A DNA stretch of 64,000 nt from Epiperipatus broadwayi (GCA_028023455.1 JAQFVV010000030.1:9078876-9142875); one strand, 5' to 3'; shown: positions 9,712 through 23,732, numbered from the stretch's first letter. Numbers and translations are program-made. Notes: generated by a model not told the origin, from the letters alone.

Positions 9712-11807
9712 TGGTACTTTGGTATTAGATCTGCAATATTGGGGAGATAGGATACCTTTTTATATTCACAATAAATCTGTAATCTTGCGTTGATGTCAAA
9801 TTGAAAGGAAATAATCCGTGATGTTATTTGATCTCATGTGAAAACGTGTTTATCTTTATCAAGGGATCTTTTTTTTTTGTAATACTTTTACGTTTTCACT
9901 TATTGTCCAGATTTCTTTTTGACAACAGGATAAATATTTAATAAAAGTCTTATAATAATTTATATTTCTTTCTTTTTGTGTATTTTTTTGTTGTTGTTGT
10001 TTTCTTTCTTTAAAAAAAAAAACATTTATTAGCATTTCTGTGGGGAATCCGGAATATTCTGTGCAATCACGTGTTCAATAAAATTCCATTTTGGGGGGAA
10101 ATTTTTCAGTTCAAATATCTATTTTGTGTGTATTAGAAATAAATATTAAAGGTAAAATTCTATTCCCTGGTGTTGGCCATAAGATGGCATTGATGCTAAC
10201 CGAAAACATATACATATAACGATTCCGGACCTGTGATTGATTTTATATAAAAATATCTGATTTAGATTTCTAATAAAATATTCTAGTAACTAACACCAGG
10301 GAATAGAAAACAACCATATTAAATTTGTGGCTTCAACATGACAATTCCTGTTTTATATTATTTTGGTAAGTAGCATATGTGTGTATTTTATGTGTTTTTT
10401 TAAATAATATTTAGAAAAATAATTTAGTGATTGTTTTGTGCATAATTAAAATAACATTTTTTTGCATAATGGCATCATTTATTTAAGATCACAAATCAAT
10501 TTTTTTCTGTTTAAAACGTTTTTAATATCAATTTATGTATCGTTATACATTTTAAAGCTGTCAGTGTGAAGTCATATAAATTTGTTTTAAAGTACTGTTT
10601 TCAATATTATTTTCTCAAAATTTGTTTTAAAATGCTGTTTTTAATATTTTTTATACTTTAAAAATTGGTCTTTTTAATATCCATTTGTTCCTCAAAACTA
10701 TTTTAAAATCATCTTTTTAACTCATTAATTGCTGATTTGTTTATTGGCTGAGTGAGGAAAAATCTCTAAACGTTTAATTGGTGAAGTTACAAACTCAATT
10801 GTTAAAATATATCCATCTTTTAATATTATATTCACTTTAGTTTCGTTTGTAAAAAGTATATTAATAATTTGTCAAGTTATGAAAGTTAATGAAAGTTTTT
10901 TCAAAAATAAATAGTTATTTATAATTTTAAAAAAATTCAATAACACAAATCTTTAAACGAACGTTATTCACCAATTAAAAAGTGTTGCTGACATTTTGTG
11001 ATGTCAGTTATTTTTTTAGTTCTTAAAAATAAATAATTTTTGCTAAACTCTTAACTAGTTTTTTAAAATAATTTTATTTTTAGCATATTTTATCAAAATA
11101 ATTTATAATATGTCAAAAAAAACCTTTTAGAATGGTCTAAAACACTCGTTTATTGCTTTTGAAATAAAACAAAAGAAACTGGAGCGATTTCGTTATTGAC
11201 AAGAGATTTTCTTTGTTGTCAAAATTTATTAGCCAATCAGATCTAAGATAAGTCCACCTTTCATCTTTGTTTCACCTTAACTGACAGGTTTATTGATTTT
11301 TTACTTGTAAAATAATTCATGAGAGGGCAGCATCTTATGGAACTTTTTATAATCCCTTGAATGATCCTAAAATATTTACCATAGCTCTAAAATTGCCAAG
11401 ATTTGAATGATGGAAAGTCCATCACATTTTTAACCATGACTGTCGAATAATGAGTTAATATTCATTTGTTTCTCAAAATTTGTTTTAAAATGCTGTTTTA
11501 AATATTATTTTTTATACTTTTAGTTATTTTTATTAGTCCTGCAACACAGAGCATGTGTTAGACTTACTGCACCTTTTCACATTCATATCAACCTGCTGAT
11601 AACTTTGTAAATCTTGCAAAAATATCATGTAGAAGATCCATGTATAAGTTAATTTTTTTTGCAAATTTTATGAAAAATACCGTGTACTAGATTCGTGTAC
11701 ACATTATCTTGGTCATATCACAAGATCACAAATATCAGTGGATTGATACAAATGTGAAAAGACACAGCAAGTCTAATACATGTTCCATGTCTAATACCAA
11801 AGTACCA
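9712..11807. mobile_element. TIR element, family J, long copy
   Basis: It starts TGGTACTTTGGTATTAGA (9712) and ends with its exact inverse (to 11807). Both ends share longer blocks with the copies at 42643-43662 and 27332-27778, including CAAATTGAAAGGAAATAA and, near the right end, GTCCTGCAACACAGAGCATG and TTCACATTCATATCAACCT. The right terminal 270 bp is itself a foldback (about 11536-11790). A repeat of about 50 bp (TCTCAAAATTTGTTTTAAAATGCTG...) occurs at 10613 and again at 11474, and the 860 bp between are absent from the 42643 copy. No transposase is visible. The superfamily is not determined because no clear target duplication is seen. Confidence 0.7.
10163..10303. mobile_element. Small MITE nested in the J element
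   Basis: 141 bp with inverted ends TTCCCTGGTGTTGG / AACACCAGGGAA, flanked on both sides by TA (10161-10162 and 10304-10305), as expected of a Tc1/mariner-type target duplication. The homologous position in the J copy at 42643-43662 lacks it, so it inserted after that family spread. Confidence 0.65.
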
Positions 11808-12969
11808 TCTTTTTATTCTCTTAGTATCTTTTCTTAAAGAGATAATACACAAGAATTTATTTAATTGTATGATTATGAGTAACTTTATTTTAATAATGTA
11901 GCTGCACTTTAATTAATTATTGCTGTAATACAGTAATTCCAGAAGGGCCATTAAAATAATGAAATTATTTTTTCTTTTTACAAAGCCAATAGAGTATTCT
12001 TTTTTTTAAATATGGGTAACTTTATTATAGTAATAAAATAAAATAAAAATTAAATAATAAGTACAAAATTATATATCTTGATAGCAAATGCAATAACATG
12101 AAAAAAAAATATATTGGGACAATCAAAAATAAATTAAAAATAAAAGTTCATTACGATAGAAATTGAATAATATGTTTACATTTTAAATATCAAAAAAAGT
12201 ATAAAATTAAAAGGATTGAAAATATGCACCAAAAGAATAACTAAAGAAAAACTTTATATTGATAAATTAATAGAAATAATATTTAATTATAAAAATTATT
12301 TCGTGTTGAATACAAATTAATTGTTTTTAATTTAAGAACAGGGATTTTAACAAAATAAAATAATTATAAAAAATTCTGTTTGTAACATTTAAAATACATA
12401 AGAAAAATTTTTGAAACAATAAAATTAAGGTACAAAATATGTTTGCAAAAAAGGAAAATCAGTGTTTTGTGAAATAATATATGAAGAAATAAATGTTTAT
12501 TATAGACATTTAAAAAAAAGTTCTGTTTTTAAAAATTTAAGATTTAATATATATATATATATATTGTAAGAAAATGTATTTGTATTATATATTTTGGTAT
12601 TTTTTATATAGTTTCAAAAGGCTTAATTGAACTATAAGTTTACAAAACAGTACTTAGTACCATATACATAGGATAGAGTAAGAAAAGACTATGAGCTTTA
12701 AACAAAGGAAGATATGTTGTTTATATTATATACTCTATATCTTTATCCCATATTAGAGATGGGAAAAATTACAAATCTATGCGTAGCTGAAAAAACAACA
12801 TACAATCTTGAAAGCAGCTTAACATTTTCTGACTGCTGCATAGGATTTATATCTTTCTATGTATATCATTGCATTAATGTCTTCTTTGCTTTTAATTATC
12901 TAATTATCATTTTATAATAGTGAGTTATGTCATAAATTTGAATAAAGGCACATCAGTGACCGTGTGTCC
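11808..12969. other. Unassigned A+T-rich DNA
   Basis: Very A+T-rich with a (TA)n run at about 12546-12565. A 67-codon open frame at 12714-12917 lacks any recognisable domain and has the composition of the surrounding DNA. Confidence 0.5.
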
Positions 12970-15900
12970 TAATAAATGTTAATTAGTGGAATTTTTTCAT
13001 CCTTTACGGGTATGAAAACAATTTTGTTCCTAAAGGTATTAGGGTGTCTTCTGGCGTTTGAACCATACATAAATGTACATCTGGTGTACCATAATGAGTA
13101 TAGTATAAATGTGCTGGCTTGAATGTGTGCACAAATACCATTTTTAAATGTCTTGAGAAGTGTATATATGTTGTAATCTTTATTTTTAAACATGGGGCAC
13201 ATGGATAGAAAATGTGATTGTGTTTCTGATTCTCTCTGACAGAATTTGCATATGACTTCAATGTTAGTGCAATTCCTTTTACATCTGTAGAAATAAAGGA
13301 TGGGAAGTGCTTCAAGATTAAGTTTTAGGAGAAAATTGTAGTATTTTCATTTTACTGACCACTATTTGAAATTTATAGTCAATTGCTTATTGGTTATGTT
13401 TAAAAGGCAGTGGCCTGTCTTTGGTGTAATTTGGTATAATCAAATGATCACAAAAGAAAAATAAAGGAGGCATTTTACATCAATGGAAACAGCCATGCCA
13501 TTAATAGAAAGGACACTTGCTTCGAGATCTCGAAGAAATGGGCTATGCAATACTAGCTTATTTGAATATTTGTATTTGTATATTTTATTATACATTTTAT
13601 GAAGGCTATGAATATGAGACATGGATCCTTGAAAACGTTAAGCCGATAAACTTTAATACTAATTAATATCTTCTCTAATTAACAATTATATATTTTACAT
13701 ATAGTGAGAAGTAAAGCTATATTTATTTCTAAATATGAAAATATCCTTGCACATGATGATATATGATTAAGTGTTTATTGAATTTGGAAAATTTTAATAG
13801 AATATAAACCCAATCCATTTTGAGATAGAGGGTGCAGAATCTTACTTAGGGATATTGCCACCATTTTCTTTCCAGACAATTTCCTACACATTGAGTAAAT
13901 TTAGGATGTAAAAGCTTTCATGTATAGTATGTAACCTGTGTTATTATTAAGAGATTGAAAAGGGACACCTTAAATAGAGTGGTAAATATGATTTGGAAAC
14001 AGAATTAATTATATTCTCAACTTTATTTATTAGTTTTCCCTGTATTTGTGATCGCATTTCAGAGTTAATACGGAAATCCCATAAACAAGTCAGGTTTTCC
14101 TTTGAAGTATTTCTCATATTGGCATCCCGAGTACATAGATCATGCACTGGATTTTTTTAAATTGAATTCCAGTTTATATTTGTGTGAGTAATTATTTATA
14201 ACTTTTATTAGTTTTGGTATCTGGTTTTTAGTTGGCAGAAAGATTGCTATGTCATCCAGGTATGCAATGCATGAGACATTTGCCTTCATTCCAGGTATAT
14301 ATATTCCAGTCATCTCATTTTCAGTTACTTTAAGAAGAAGATCAATATAAAATGTGAATAAAAGAGCATTTAATGGTGAATCTTGTGGAATTGAGTTAAA
14401 TGGAATGAATGATTGTGAGTACTTCTCATTAAGAGCTATCTGAATTTCTTAACTTAGAAGAAAATTCATAATCAAATAGATTAATGCCCAGGGCATTGAT
14501 ATATCTGTTAATGCATTAATTAAAATATTAATTGCTATCATATTAGCTGAACTACAACTGGTCCATATTTTTTGTTGTTTCTGACTGTATCAATTACCAT
14601 CTTATATAAAAATGCTGCCTGCCCAGTTGATGAGCCTTCCTCTGACAACTGGGCTTTTGGCAGCAATGGCAAAACATAAGATTCCATTCTTTCTTTAATC
14701 ATTGATTCCAGGATCTTAATCTCAAGTGGACTTATTGTTATGGATCTGAGGTTTTGGAATGTGATTATATTTTCCTTGTTCTTAATAAATGGAGATGGAA
14801 TAAAGCCCATATATGTGATAGATTTTCTTTGTTAGAAAGTTAGCTAGATTTGTCAAGGATTTTTCTGTGAATTGACTTAAATGTCTGTATACAAAATCTG
14901 GTATTCCATGCATCTCTGGATGACATGAGTTTAGCACTGAAGCAAGTTTTTCTTCAATCCTCTTGGTAAAAAAGTTATATTATCTTTTGGCAGTTCCAGA
15001 AAATTTTGTGGCTAAATATTTTCCTTTTTGCAATCTATTTTTGTAATATGAATAAAGTGGTTCTAGCATGTTGTCACCTACAATGATTTGCCCTTCTATT
15101 TTGATTGTTGTGGAAGCATTGTTTAGTGGATTTTACCCCAGTGTTCAATAAATATATTGTATAGCCCACTTGTGGGTTTGATTCAGGTATATTCTCTTCT
15201 TTATCTCCATGTATTCTTTGAGTGAATCACAAGCCGACCAATATGCTTTCCTCAGGGCTATTACTTTTGTGTAGCCCACTGCTGTCATAGCACTAAGTAT
15301 AATTCTCTTGTGCAATTCATTTTCTAAGTGCTAAAACATTTGGAGGAAGAAATGGTTAGTTTCTTGTCATTGTATCAAATGTATATGAGATTATGTTCAC
15401 AAATGCAATCCATGTTTGAACAGGATCCATTTCCAAGTTACTAATTTTGAATAATGATATTTATATTTCTGAGAAGAGATATCTTTAGACTGCTTTGGAA
15501 ATAGTATTCTAATAGTTTTATCTGTTGTGATCATAGGTCTATATGAGAAATTATTTTTAAGACAGATCATCACAGCAAACTGATCTGAAAAAGATGAGTT
15601 TTTGTGTGATATGGTTATCATATAGTGCAATCCTGGTGAATAAAAAAACAAGATCAATTAAAGAAGAGTATCTGTCATTGTTGAAGGAGATAGAGTTCTG
15701 TGGAAGAAATTCTCCCCCAGATATGAGAGGGAATGCTAGCAGATGTGACCATTTTTTAAAAAAATTTATTGTATGACATGTTGAAGTCTTCTATTAGAAT
15801 TATAGTATATATAGTGTTGGAGAATGGAGTAGATGATGTAAATATTAGTTTATTTTTCATAATTCTATATTTTGTTTATATATTTTTTCAGTCACTGGAA

Positions 15901-16020
15901 CTAACACATAATTCAATGACTTAACGTGTTTTTTTTAGTTTACCAAGATTATTTATGATAGGATAGAGGTCAATGTACAACTTATCAACATTTTTTACTA
16001 CATTGATTATTTTCGATATT
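12970..16020 (-). mobile_element. LINE, family G, copy 1 (endonuclease-RT-zinc finger)
   Basis: A decayed ORF2 on the minus strand, readable only by changing frame. From 5' to 3': an APE-type endonuclease remnant with an EDFNMSYN block (GDFN motif, about 15795) and a SSFSDQFAVMI block (SDH motif, about 15570); RT fingers at 14810-14538 (KILESMIKERM); RT palm with IAYLDDIAIFLP, the YLDD box at 14262-14251; and a C-terminal zinc motif CKFCQRESETQSHFLSMC at about 13255-13190 (C-x2-C-x8-H-x4-C). The order is that of ORF2 in LINE clades with a C-terminal zf-RVT. Same family as 28790-31320 and 36990-39145 by matching RT and zinc segments. Many stops and frameshifts; inactive. Confidence 0.75.
14538..14810 (-). 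pseudogene. Reverse transcriptase fingers fragment (family G LINE)
   Basis: A 90-codon open segment. Residues 4-45 (IPSPFIKNKENI...ITISPLEIKILESMIKERM) fit the LINE RT pattern 'IPKxxK...RPIxLxxxxxKIxExxxxxR', with LLPKAQ at about 49-54. The YLDD catalytic box is further downstream, at 14262-14251, in another stretch of frame, so this is a remnant and not a gene. Confidence 0.7.
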
Positions 16021-17245
16021 TATTATAAACTACACATACACACACACACATATGTTCTATTTTGAAATTGCTTTAAATGCTAGTTTGCATTTAAATTGCA
16101 TACTATGTTTCTGCTGCTTGTTTTATTTGGAATTTTTTTAAATAATAATTATTATTATGACATTTAAATTTTAATTAATCTACAATGAATAACAAGATCT
16201 ATCATTTAACTTCTAGAAACCATTTAAATGCTAGAACCAAAGTCACATGACGAGGACTTAAAAATAAACTTGATTTATAATATTTATTAATTAATACACT
16301 GACTCTATTTTTTGTTTAATTAATTAAGGTTACCCTTTTTTATTACATGTCAAGATGAATTATATATATAAAGAGCTGTAGTGAATTTCTTTTTGTCTCT
16401 GGGCAACCCCTTCTCTTTCTCCATTTTGAAAGATTGACTGAAACGCAAATATAATGAATGAGTGAATCTTGAATGCCCAGTGATAAAATAATTTTAAATT
16501 ATAAAATGCTTGAAATAAACCATCAACAAAATGCTAAACCAATACCCCCCCCCCCTTTCAATCAGTTTTAGGTCTTTGCTTACTTGTAAACTCTCTCTAT
16601 CATTGCATACACACACACATATATATATATGCAATTAATATTTATTCACCTGCAGAATTTTATATTGTCATTTTTTCAAACATTGAAAACATATTAAGAT
16701 TATATGGAAAATTGACTATAAATACTCCATAGTTAAATAAATATTAATTATATATGTAGTGTGTGTAATATATATATATATGTAACACAATAATACGCAC
16801 ATATATTTATATATCATTGGACTTACTTTTAAATCAGTATGGACATTCTAACTCCAGAAGAGATTAGAGAGGACCAAAAAAAGAAAGAGTTTTGTAATGG
16901 TATACAAATCAACTCATTAAACATAAATACATCCACATGTATCATAAACACAGTACACAAGAAGTTGATATTATTATCATCATCATTGGGGTTGCTTTAA
17001 TAAGGGAAGACACTTATAGTCATTTATAGTACGGCAATTTCCAATTTACATAAGTAATTCATTTTACAATTTCTTCCTTAATTCAATTTTTTGTGTAAGT
17101 TGGAAAAATTATCAATTATTCTTGTTATAAAGTCATAATAGGCATTTTTTAAAATATTTTTATTAACAATGTGTTATTAACAAATTTGTAATTAATAAAA
17201 TTTATTTTTCTATTAATGAATAAAAGAAAACGACCTCTCTCTTTT
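16021..17245. other. Unassigned A+T-rich DNA with microsatellites
   Basis: (CA)n at about 16031-16051, a C-run at about 16545-16554, and mixed (CA)/(TA) at 16607-16631. No gene or element end recognised. Confidence 0.5.
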
Positions 17246-17359
17246 TTGAATAACATTTCTGTAGTGTAATTTTTACTACAACGCTCTCAGACAAAATCAT
17301 CCCCTACCTTGCATGGGAGAGAGATGTAGTAAAAATTATAGTACAGACATATTATTCAA
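17246..17359. mobile_element. Small foldback / MITE
   Basis: The left arm (17246-17287) reads TTGAATAACATTTCTGTAGTGTAA...GCTCTC and the right arm (about 17317-17359) is its near reverse complement, including TGTAGTAAAAATTATAGTACAG. The loop is about 30 bp. Non-coding. Confidence 0.65.
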
Positions 17360-20300
17360 TGTTGGATAATCTCTAGTCTAATGAAAGACTAATAAAAATT
17401 ATTAAGATCTCTCCCTTAATTCTTTTTCAGATTTGATCTTGTAAATAAAGAATAAAGACTTATTCTTCAGCTGGTAATAAAAAAAAAGAATTTTTTTTCA
17501 TAGTATTATGTTGAACTATTATTTTTTATTATTCAATTTTGATGAAAACAATAAAATGATGTTAATTTACTGGTAATAAATAACTTTTGTGCCTTTGAGG
17601 TGAATAATTAATCAACTTTCAAGAACATATGTTTTGAAAATTTTGCATACGTTCACTAAACTTTGCCCAATGTCAGCACTGTTTACACAAATACACATTT
17701 ATATATGTAAAAAAGTATATATGGAAAGAGTCAAATGTAATTATCATGAGGTCTTCAATCTTGTTGTTTTACTCCAAAAGAATTTACTTCAAATATAATA
17801 ATCAATTTAATAAAATTGAAACAAAAAATTAATTATATTTACAATTATTTAATTATCTCTCCATATCCAAAATTCTATATACAATAACGTTCAAAAAACT
17901 GTTATGATGCCGAAACACCTAAAATTGAAATATATACAATGGTCAAAGATCCAATATAAAAATTAGTTGTTTGTTTCAATTTTATTTAGATTGATTATTA
18001 TATCAATAACAATATTGTGGACAAATAATTATTTTTATATTGGATATTTGACAATTGTATCTATTTCGAATTTACTTCAAACTTTTTATAAATGAAAAGT
18101 TTCATAGATGTTTCTTTTTTTTAAAGATTAGAAGATAAGTTTGGTTTTGAAAGAAAGATATCAATTAATTTTCATCAATTTAAAATCTGGTTCTTATATG
18201 CATACCTGCTAATAAAAATTTTTAAAACAAAAAATCATTGAGAAATAATAGTTCTATATTCTAATCCTTAAAAATACTTAATTTGATCTTTAAATTCTAA
18301 ATGTGTCCTTTGAGAAAAATTCTGTAGAAATAATTACTGGAAGACAATGCTATTGGCTTACAAGCATATGCTCACATACAAACATATATACAGAATGGCA
18401 ACAGTTAGCGCCATAGGCAACTGATTATTTAAATTGAATGTGCTGCCATATTTACTAAATATTATCTTCCTTGGTTAATGTATGATCTTTAAATTCTCCC
18501 AAAGGTAAGATAGTTTCCTAATGTTTGATGCATTTTATTAGTTGAAATTTTTTGTCGTATTATTTATTAGAATACTTCCTGTTTTTTTAAAATGAACAAA
18601 CAATCTTCTCTAATCAATTGAGAGCCTATTTGACATATACCATTTGTACCTTCTGGATATGGAACAAAGTTTTAGTTTTTTTTTTTAAAGCTATAAGACA
18701 TTTTATGAAATAATAAATGAAATTGTAAGTAAAAATGTATTTAATAAAATTATAATAAATTTCCTAAAGGATCTAAGTTTTTACATTTTCTTTCTCTATG
18801 TGTGTTCATTGGTAGTTTAAAAATTATAATATAGAGAAAAATAATATATTATGTATAAATAAAAATTTCAGTAATAATTCAACAATTAAATCAAGCAAAC
18901 AGTAAACAATAGTTATAACATTTGATAGAAGTCAGGATACATTTCTTTCACAAAATTAATTAGTATTATTTCACTCTTTTTTTTTAAAAAAAATTAATCC
19001 ATAAATAAATAAGTAAATTTAATGTGGTCCAAATATATCAATACTGAATTCAAAATACTATAAATCTTTAAAAAACACAAAAAATAATTAAAAATTCAGA
19101 AATAAAATTTATAATATTGTACAATCTTTAATAGTATTAGAGAATATTTCTTGTTTTATAGAGCATATAAATCAAAGATAGAGTTATTATGCTGTGTTGC
19201 AAAATGACAGTTTTCAATCTTAAAAAAGTTTCTGAGAGTTCAAACTATTACTTCTAATGCTTGAATAACACATGACCTCCGAAGCAACTAATCATTTAAT
19301 TATTTTTATTTTATTTTCAATAAAAATATATGTATATAAACAAGCATTGTGTGGGATTCCAAATGAAGAGAAAAACAAAAGATGGAAAGTCCTTGCAAAA
19401 TCCAATAGTCAAAATTCACAAAGATAAAAAAAAAAGACAATATTTCATCAAAATATGTAGAAATCATCACAACAGATCTCAATGACTGAGGTTCAGCAGC
19501 ACTGGAGGAGGTGACATAATGAAGCATATAGCTGTTCTATTTGGATATATCAACTATAAAATATTTTGTTCTGAATTTTTATTGCAATTAGATTAGATTA
19601 TTTTCATTTATCAAAAATTTGTACAATCAATATAAATTTTTGGTAGAGAAATGTAATAATCTGTGTTAAAGGAAGTAATTCATTCTATATTCTTTACTTT
19701 AGAGCCATCTATAGTAAGCTTGTGTAATCAATGGATACTAAATGGCAATATTAAATCCACACAGAAGACTTGTTTTTGATTACTATTGGTTGTTTTTAGT
19801 TAGAAACAGGTTTTGAATTCAAACATACAACAAACCCCTTTATTTTTTTAATATTATTCAAACTATTCCTCTTCACTGATATTAGTCAATAGTCAGAGAT
19901 TTGTCTTAAGATGTGGATATATAATCATATGTCTACTGATTTCACAAGCTTATATTAGATGATTCTAGAATAAAATAACAAAGCAAATTACTGCCTCTAT
20001 TCTAAATGTTGCAAGTAAACATTGGCTCAGAAAATAAGAAAATTATTATTATTGTTGTTGTTTATTCAGTTTATTTAGTATTCTATTCTTTATTTTAATG
20101 TATATTTTGTCATTTATTAATATGTATTATTTTATAGCTGATTATTGTTTTATTGTAAGATTATGTCAATTGCTTTATATAAAAATTTTGTATGATATTT
20201 GTAAAATCTATGAAAAGCATTTGTTTTGCTTATTAGGTTTCTTTCTTTCTTTGATGTAGTAAATAAAATAAATAAATAAATAAATTATTATTATTATTAT

Positions 20301-20689
20301 TATCTAATATAGATAAATTACAGTCAATATACTGTAAATTCACTAATATAACTGATGCAAAAAATGTTAGTATAAATTTGTTTTCATAGAAGAGTGATAT
20401 GAAATTTTTTTATTTAATCATTCATGAAAAATTTACTTACATAATTGTATTTCAAAGGTATTAATGAGTTCCTCATGTATATACAAGGAATAAGGATTTA
20501 TTTAGTATTTATAAATATAAATGTGAAACTTTATATTTGGCAGCATTATACAGACTACCAAATTTTTATAATATATATTTTAATAACATTGATATATTTT
20601 TAGTAGATCTAAAGACATTTGTTGATGAAAAAACAATTACTTTGTCAAATATTTAAGTTATTAGCATATTAATATCTAAAAAAATTATT

Positions 20690-20733
<44 letters not shown>

Positions 20734-21088
20734 TAATTAAGAAAGAAACAATTATGAGAAAATGCATTAAATAATCCTCAAATGGTTATGATGATTTAAA
20801 AATTATCCTAATGAAATATTAATACTTGCAAAATATTTCAAAGTTCTTGGGAATTTAGAAGCACTTTTCAAATAACAGCATCACGGATAAAGTAAAGCAC
20901 AAATAATTTTACTTTGTAATATAATCCTTTCTGGACACAGCATAAAGATTAATAAATTCCATTTATCATATTTGTTAATTGAAAGGAAGTTACATTCAAC
21001 ACATTAATTCATTTTAATATTATCACTTGGATGTTTACCATATTTAATATTTGCATTGATAATCCACAATTGAGGAATGGCATTTAAA
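17360..21088. other. Unassigned A+T-rich DNA
   Basis: The longest featureless stretch in the window. The distinctive parts are a (TTA)n patch near 20285-20302 and a (TAA)n run at 20695-20733. Open frames are short and of background composition. Confidence 0.5.
20695..20733. repeat. (TAA)n microsatellite
   Basis: About thirteen uninterrupted AAT/TAA units. Confidence 0.9.
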
Positions 21089-21487
21089 TAGTGTTCCATC
21101 TGTAAAGCACATGTGCCGTGGTTTAAGCTATGATATTATTTATAATTTATATAAAAACATTGTGCTATATAAGTAAAATATTTACATATGTTTAAGTTTC
21201 TATCTAATAATGATGTATTGTAAATTGTTAAAATTTTGCAAGCGTCATTAATAAAAATCATATCATTAATAATTTAAAGTGATTAATCAAAATCTTCATG
21301 CTCTTAGTTCCAAATACTTCAGATTGGACCATACATATAGCTTGGGTGAAAAAGATAGAGTGGATCCATTCTTTCTTTTAGAAAGACTTTATCTTGTGTT
21401 TGGAAAGGAGAGTATTCAATTTAAATCGTGTTCCATCTGTAAAGAAGCATGTGCTGTGGTTAAAGCTATGTTATTATTTATAATAAT
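21089..21487 (+). repeat. Direct repeat of about 62 bp, spaced 338 bp
   Basis: 21089-21150 and 21427-21487 share GTGTTCCATCTGTAAAG...GCACATGTG(C)CGTGGTT(T)AAGCTATG...TTATTTATAAT with few differences. This is either a partial local duplication or two fragments of one dispersed repeat. No coding frame is shared. Confidence 0.55.
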
Positions 21488-23389
21488 TCATTATTCATTG
21501 AATGTTATTTAAATATTTAGCATTGCTAATCAATAATGCAATTCCTTATGCACTGAATACAAATTTGTAGTTTATTCCATGGCAGCGATTTAATCCATTT
21601 GAACAGATGTTATCATTTTATTCAAGGGATTAGTGTTCATTACTTCTTCAATTTGAGATATAAAATTAATCTATTCATTTATAGATTTTAATCCATGATG
21701 CCAGTAATTCTGATCATATCTCTGATAAGGAAAATAGTTTAACATCCATTATAAAATGATTTTCATTATGTTTTTTTGACTCACAGTTCATTTCTCTAAA
21801 CTATAAGTTTATGAAGGGATATTTAAGTTGAAAAATTATTGTTTAAAGTTTTTCCTTACATACTTATGAGATCAGTCACAACATTGAGGAAAATATGCAT
21901 CCTTTCTTATAGTGAAGGAAAGAATTATTTTTACAATAATTTGAAAATGCAAATCAGCCACTTATTTGAAGCTAATAAATATAATTTTCCAAATCTATCA
22001 TCTATTTACCATTATTTTCAATGGAAGAAATCTAGCAGTTTATTGTTGAAGTTGTGAGACAGCATTCCATAAGTCAATTCATCCACTAACACTTGACTGT
22101 AATAAATGAGATTTATTGAAATAAAAGATTAGTGAATTAATGATGGTTTCTGTTTTATTTATTGTTATCTATCATTTTCCTAGAATGATGGGAAGTCATT
22201 TTCCTAGCACAGGCAACTGTCTCACTATTTAGTCTAGCCGACTATCATGTAGATGCTAAACAAAATGACTATTTAAAAATTTGAACCTGTTTGGGTTCAG
22301 AATGCAATGCAAATTTGTAAAAACTGTCTGAGTTTTCCAAACTTCAGCTTTTATACCAGTTATCACAAGATGTCTGGATTACAGAATAATCTCCATCATG
22401 CAATGAGGTTTCTTCATTGTCTGTGAGATATTGGAAGAGGTTATTATCATCACTGCTGGGAAAAATGTTAGTGTTAAGATTTTTTTAAATCAAGGTCATA
22501 AAACTAAAAATACCATTCAAAAATGAAAAAAAAATTCAATCTTTAATTGCTTCACTTCTATTTCTGGTTTTAAAATAATTTTACAAATATTTATTTAAAT
22601 TATATAAATCATAAAACTATAAAATTGTCAGACAGTTATTTCAATTAATTTTAAATTGGCCTGTTATTAAATAATTTATTGTTTAAAAAATATTCTAGAA
22701 AACTAAAACAATCTTTGCTAAATAAAAGTTTGAACACATAAGCTTCCACACACAAACACAAAATATAAAATGTAAGAACGTGTATTCTATCTCTTATTAA
22801 AAACATAATATGAAATATAATTGCTTTATTTTAAAATATTTTAGTGTTGTAATGTTATATTTATAATTCTAATTTTGAATTATTTGTTTTATGTGTGTGA
22901 GCACTTCTTATCCAATTGGATAACTTTATTATTCCTTAATAAAAATAACAATAAATGATGAGCGTACATATTTTCTTTATACAAATATAAAAGCATTGAT
23001 CAAAAAAAATCTGTTTGGGAAGCCATTCAAAAATGCTTTATAAAATTATATATTTCTTTTAATACGAGAGACTATTAAACATGATATTGATTATATAAGA
23101 TGTCCTACAACCAATCATAGTGATAAATATACTTGCTGAACTATAAAAATTAAAGCTAATAAATTTTTTACAGTTTTAAACTTATAATAGCCAATTTACA
23201 GTGATATGTATTTTTTTTTGAATGTGTAGATACACACACATTTATCTTTTTGTCTCAGGTGAAGAAATATTTAGCCATAGTTCTGCTATCAGATTATAAA
23301 AATAGTTTAGAAATTGTTATATTTAAATCTAATTTATTTGAATTTCATGTAATTTTGGAGAAATGGGATTTTTGACTTCATTTGTTTAC
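21488..23389. other. Unassigned A+T-rich DNA
   Basis: Nothing supportable. A few open frames of 60-70 codons have no recognisable domain. Confidence 0.5.
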
Positions 23390-23581
23390 ATCATATAATT
23401 TTATTGAAGATGAATCCCCACTGTTATCTATAAATTTATTCAACCGATGATGTATTACACTTATTAATTTTCCTTCCGGTAGATGTCGTCGATGATAACA
23501 TGACAATGTGGTCATGGCAACCAAGTCACTGGCATGATTAATCCATGAGAGAGTCAATTTTTGGATTTTTTTTGACAATTT
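23390..23581 (-). other. Weak candidate coding exon
   Basis: On the minus strand a 64-codon open stretch of distinctly higher G+C than its surroundings includes SWINHASDLVAMTTLSCYHR and later SVIHHRLNKFID. It is preceded by AG (23583-23582) in a poor, A-rich acceptor context and followed by GTAAAC (23389-23384), a plausible donor; both leave phase 0. I do not recognise the protein. It could be a chance frame in an older, G+C-richer repeat. No neighbouring exon was found. Confidence 0.2.
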
Positions 23582-23732
23582 CTAAATTATTTTGATGTAC
23601 ATTTTTTTTTGTTTCTAATAATTAAGGTCATTTCAATGTATATTATTTTGTAAATTAATTAATTTTATTTTTATATTAGTCATGTGTTTACAGATTTCGT
23701 TATCTGCCTGATGGTCATCTTTCACCAATCAT

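Noticed and set aside
9485-9793. 102-codon open frame
   Set aside because: Composed of Y, F, I, V and L codons from A+T-rich DNA and running into the end of TIR element J; no domain.
13004-13315. 103-codon minus-strand frame as a separate gene
   Set aside because: It is a frame shadow of the LINE G zinc-finger segment; the C-x2-C-x8-H-x4-C motif is read across this and the adjacent frame.
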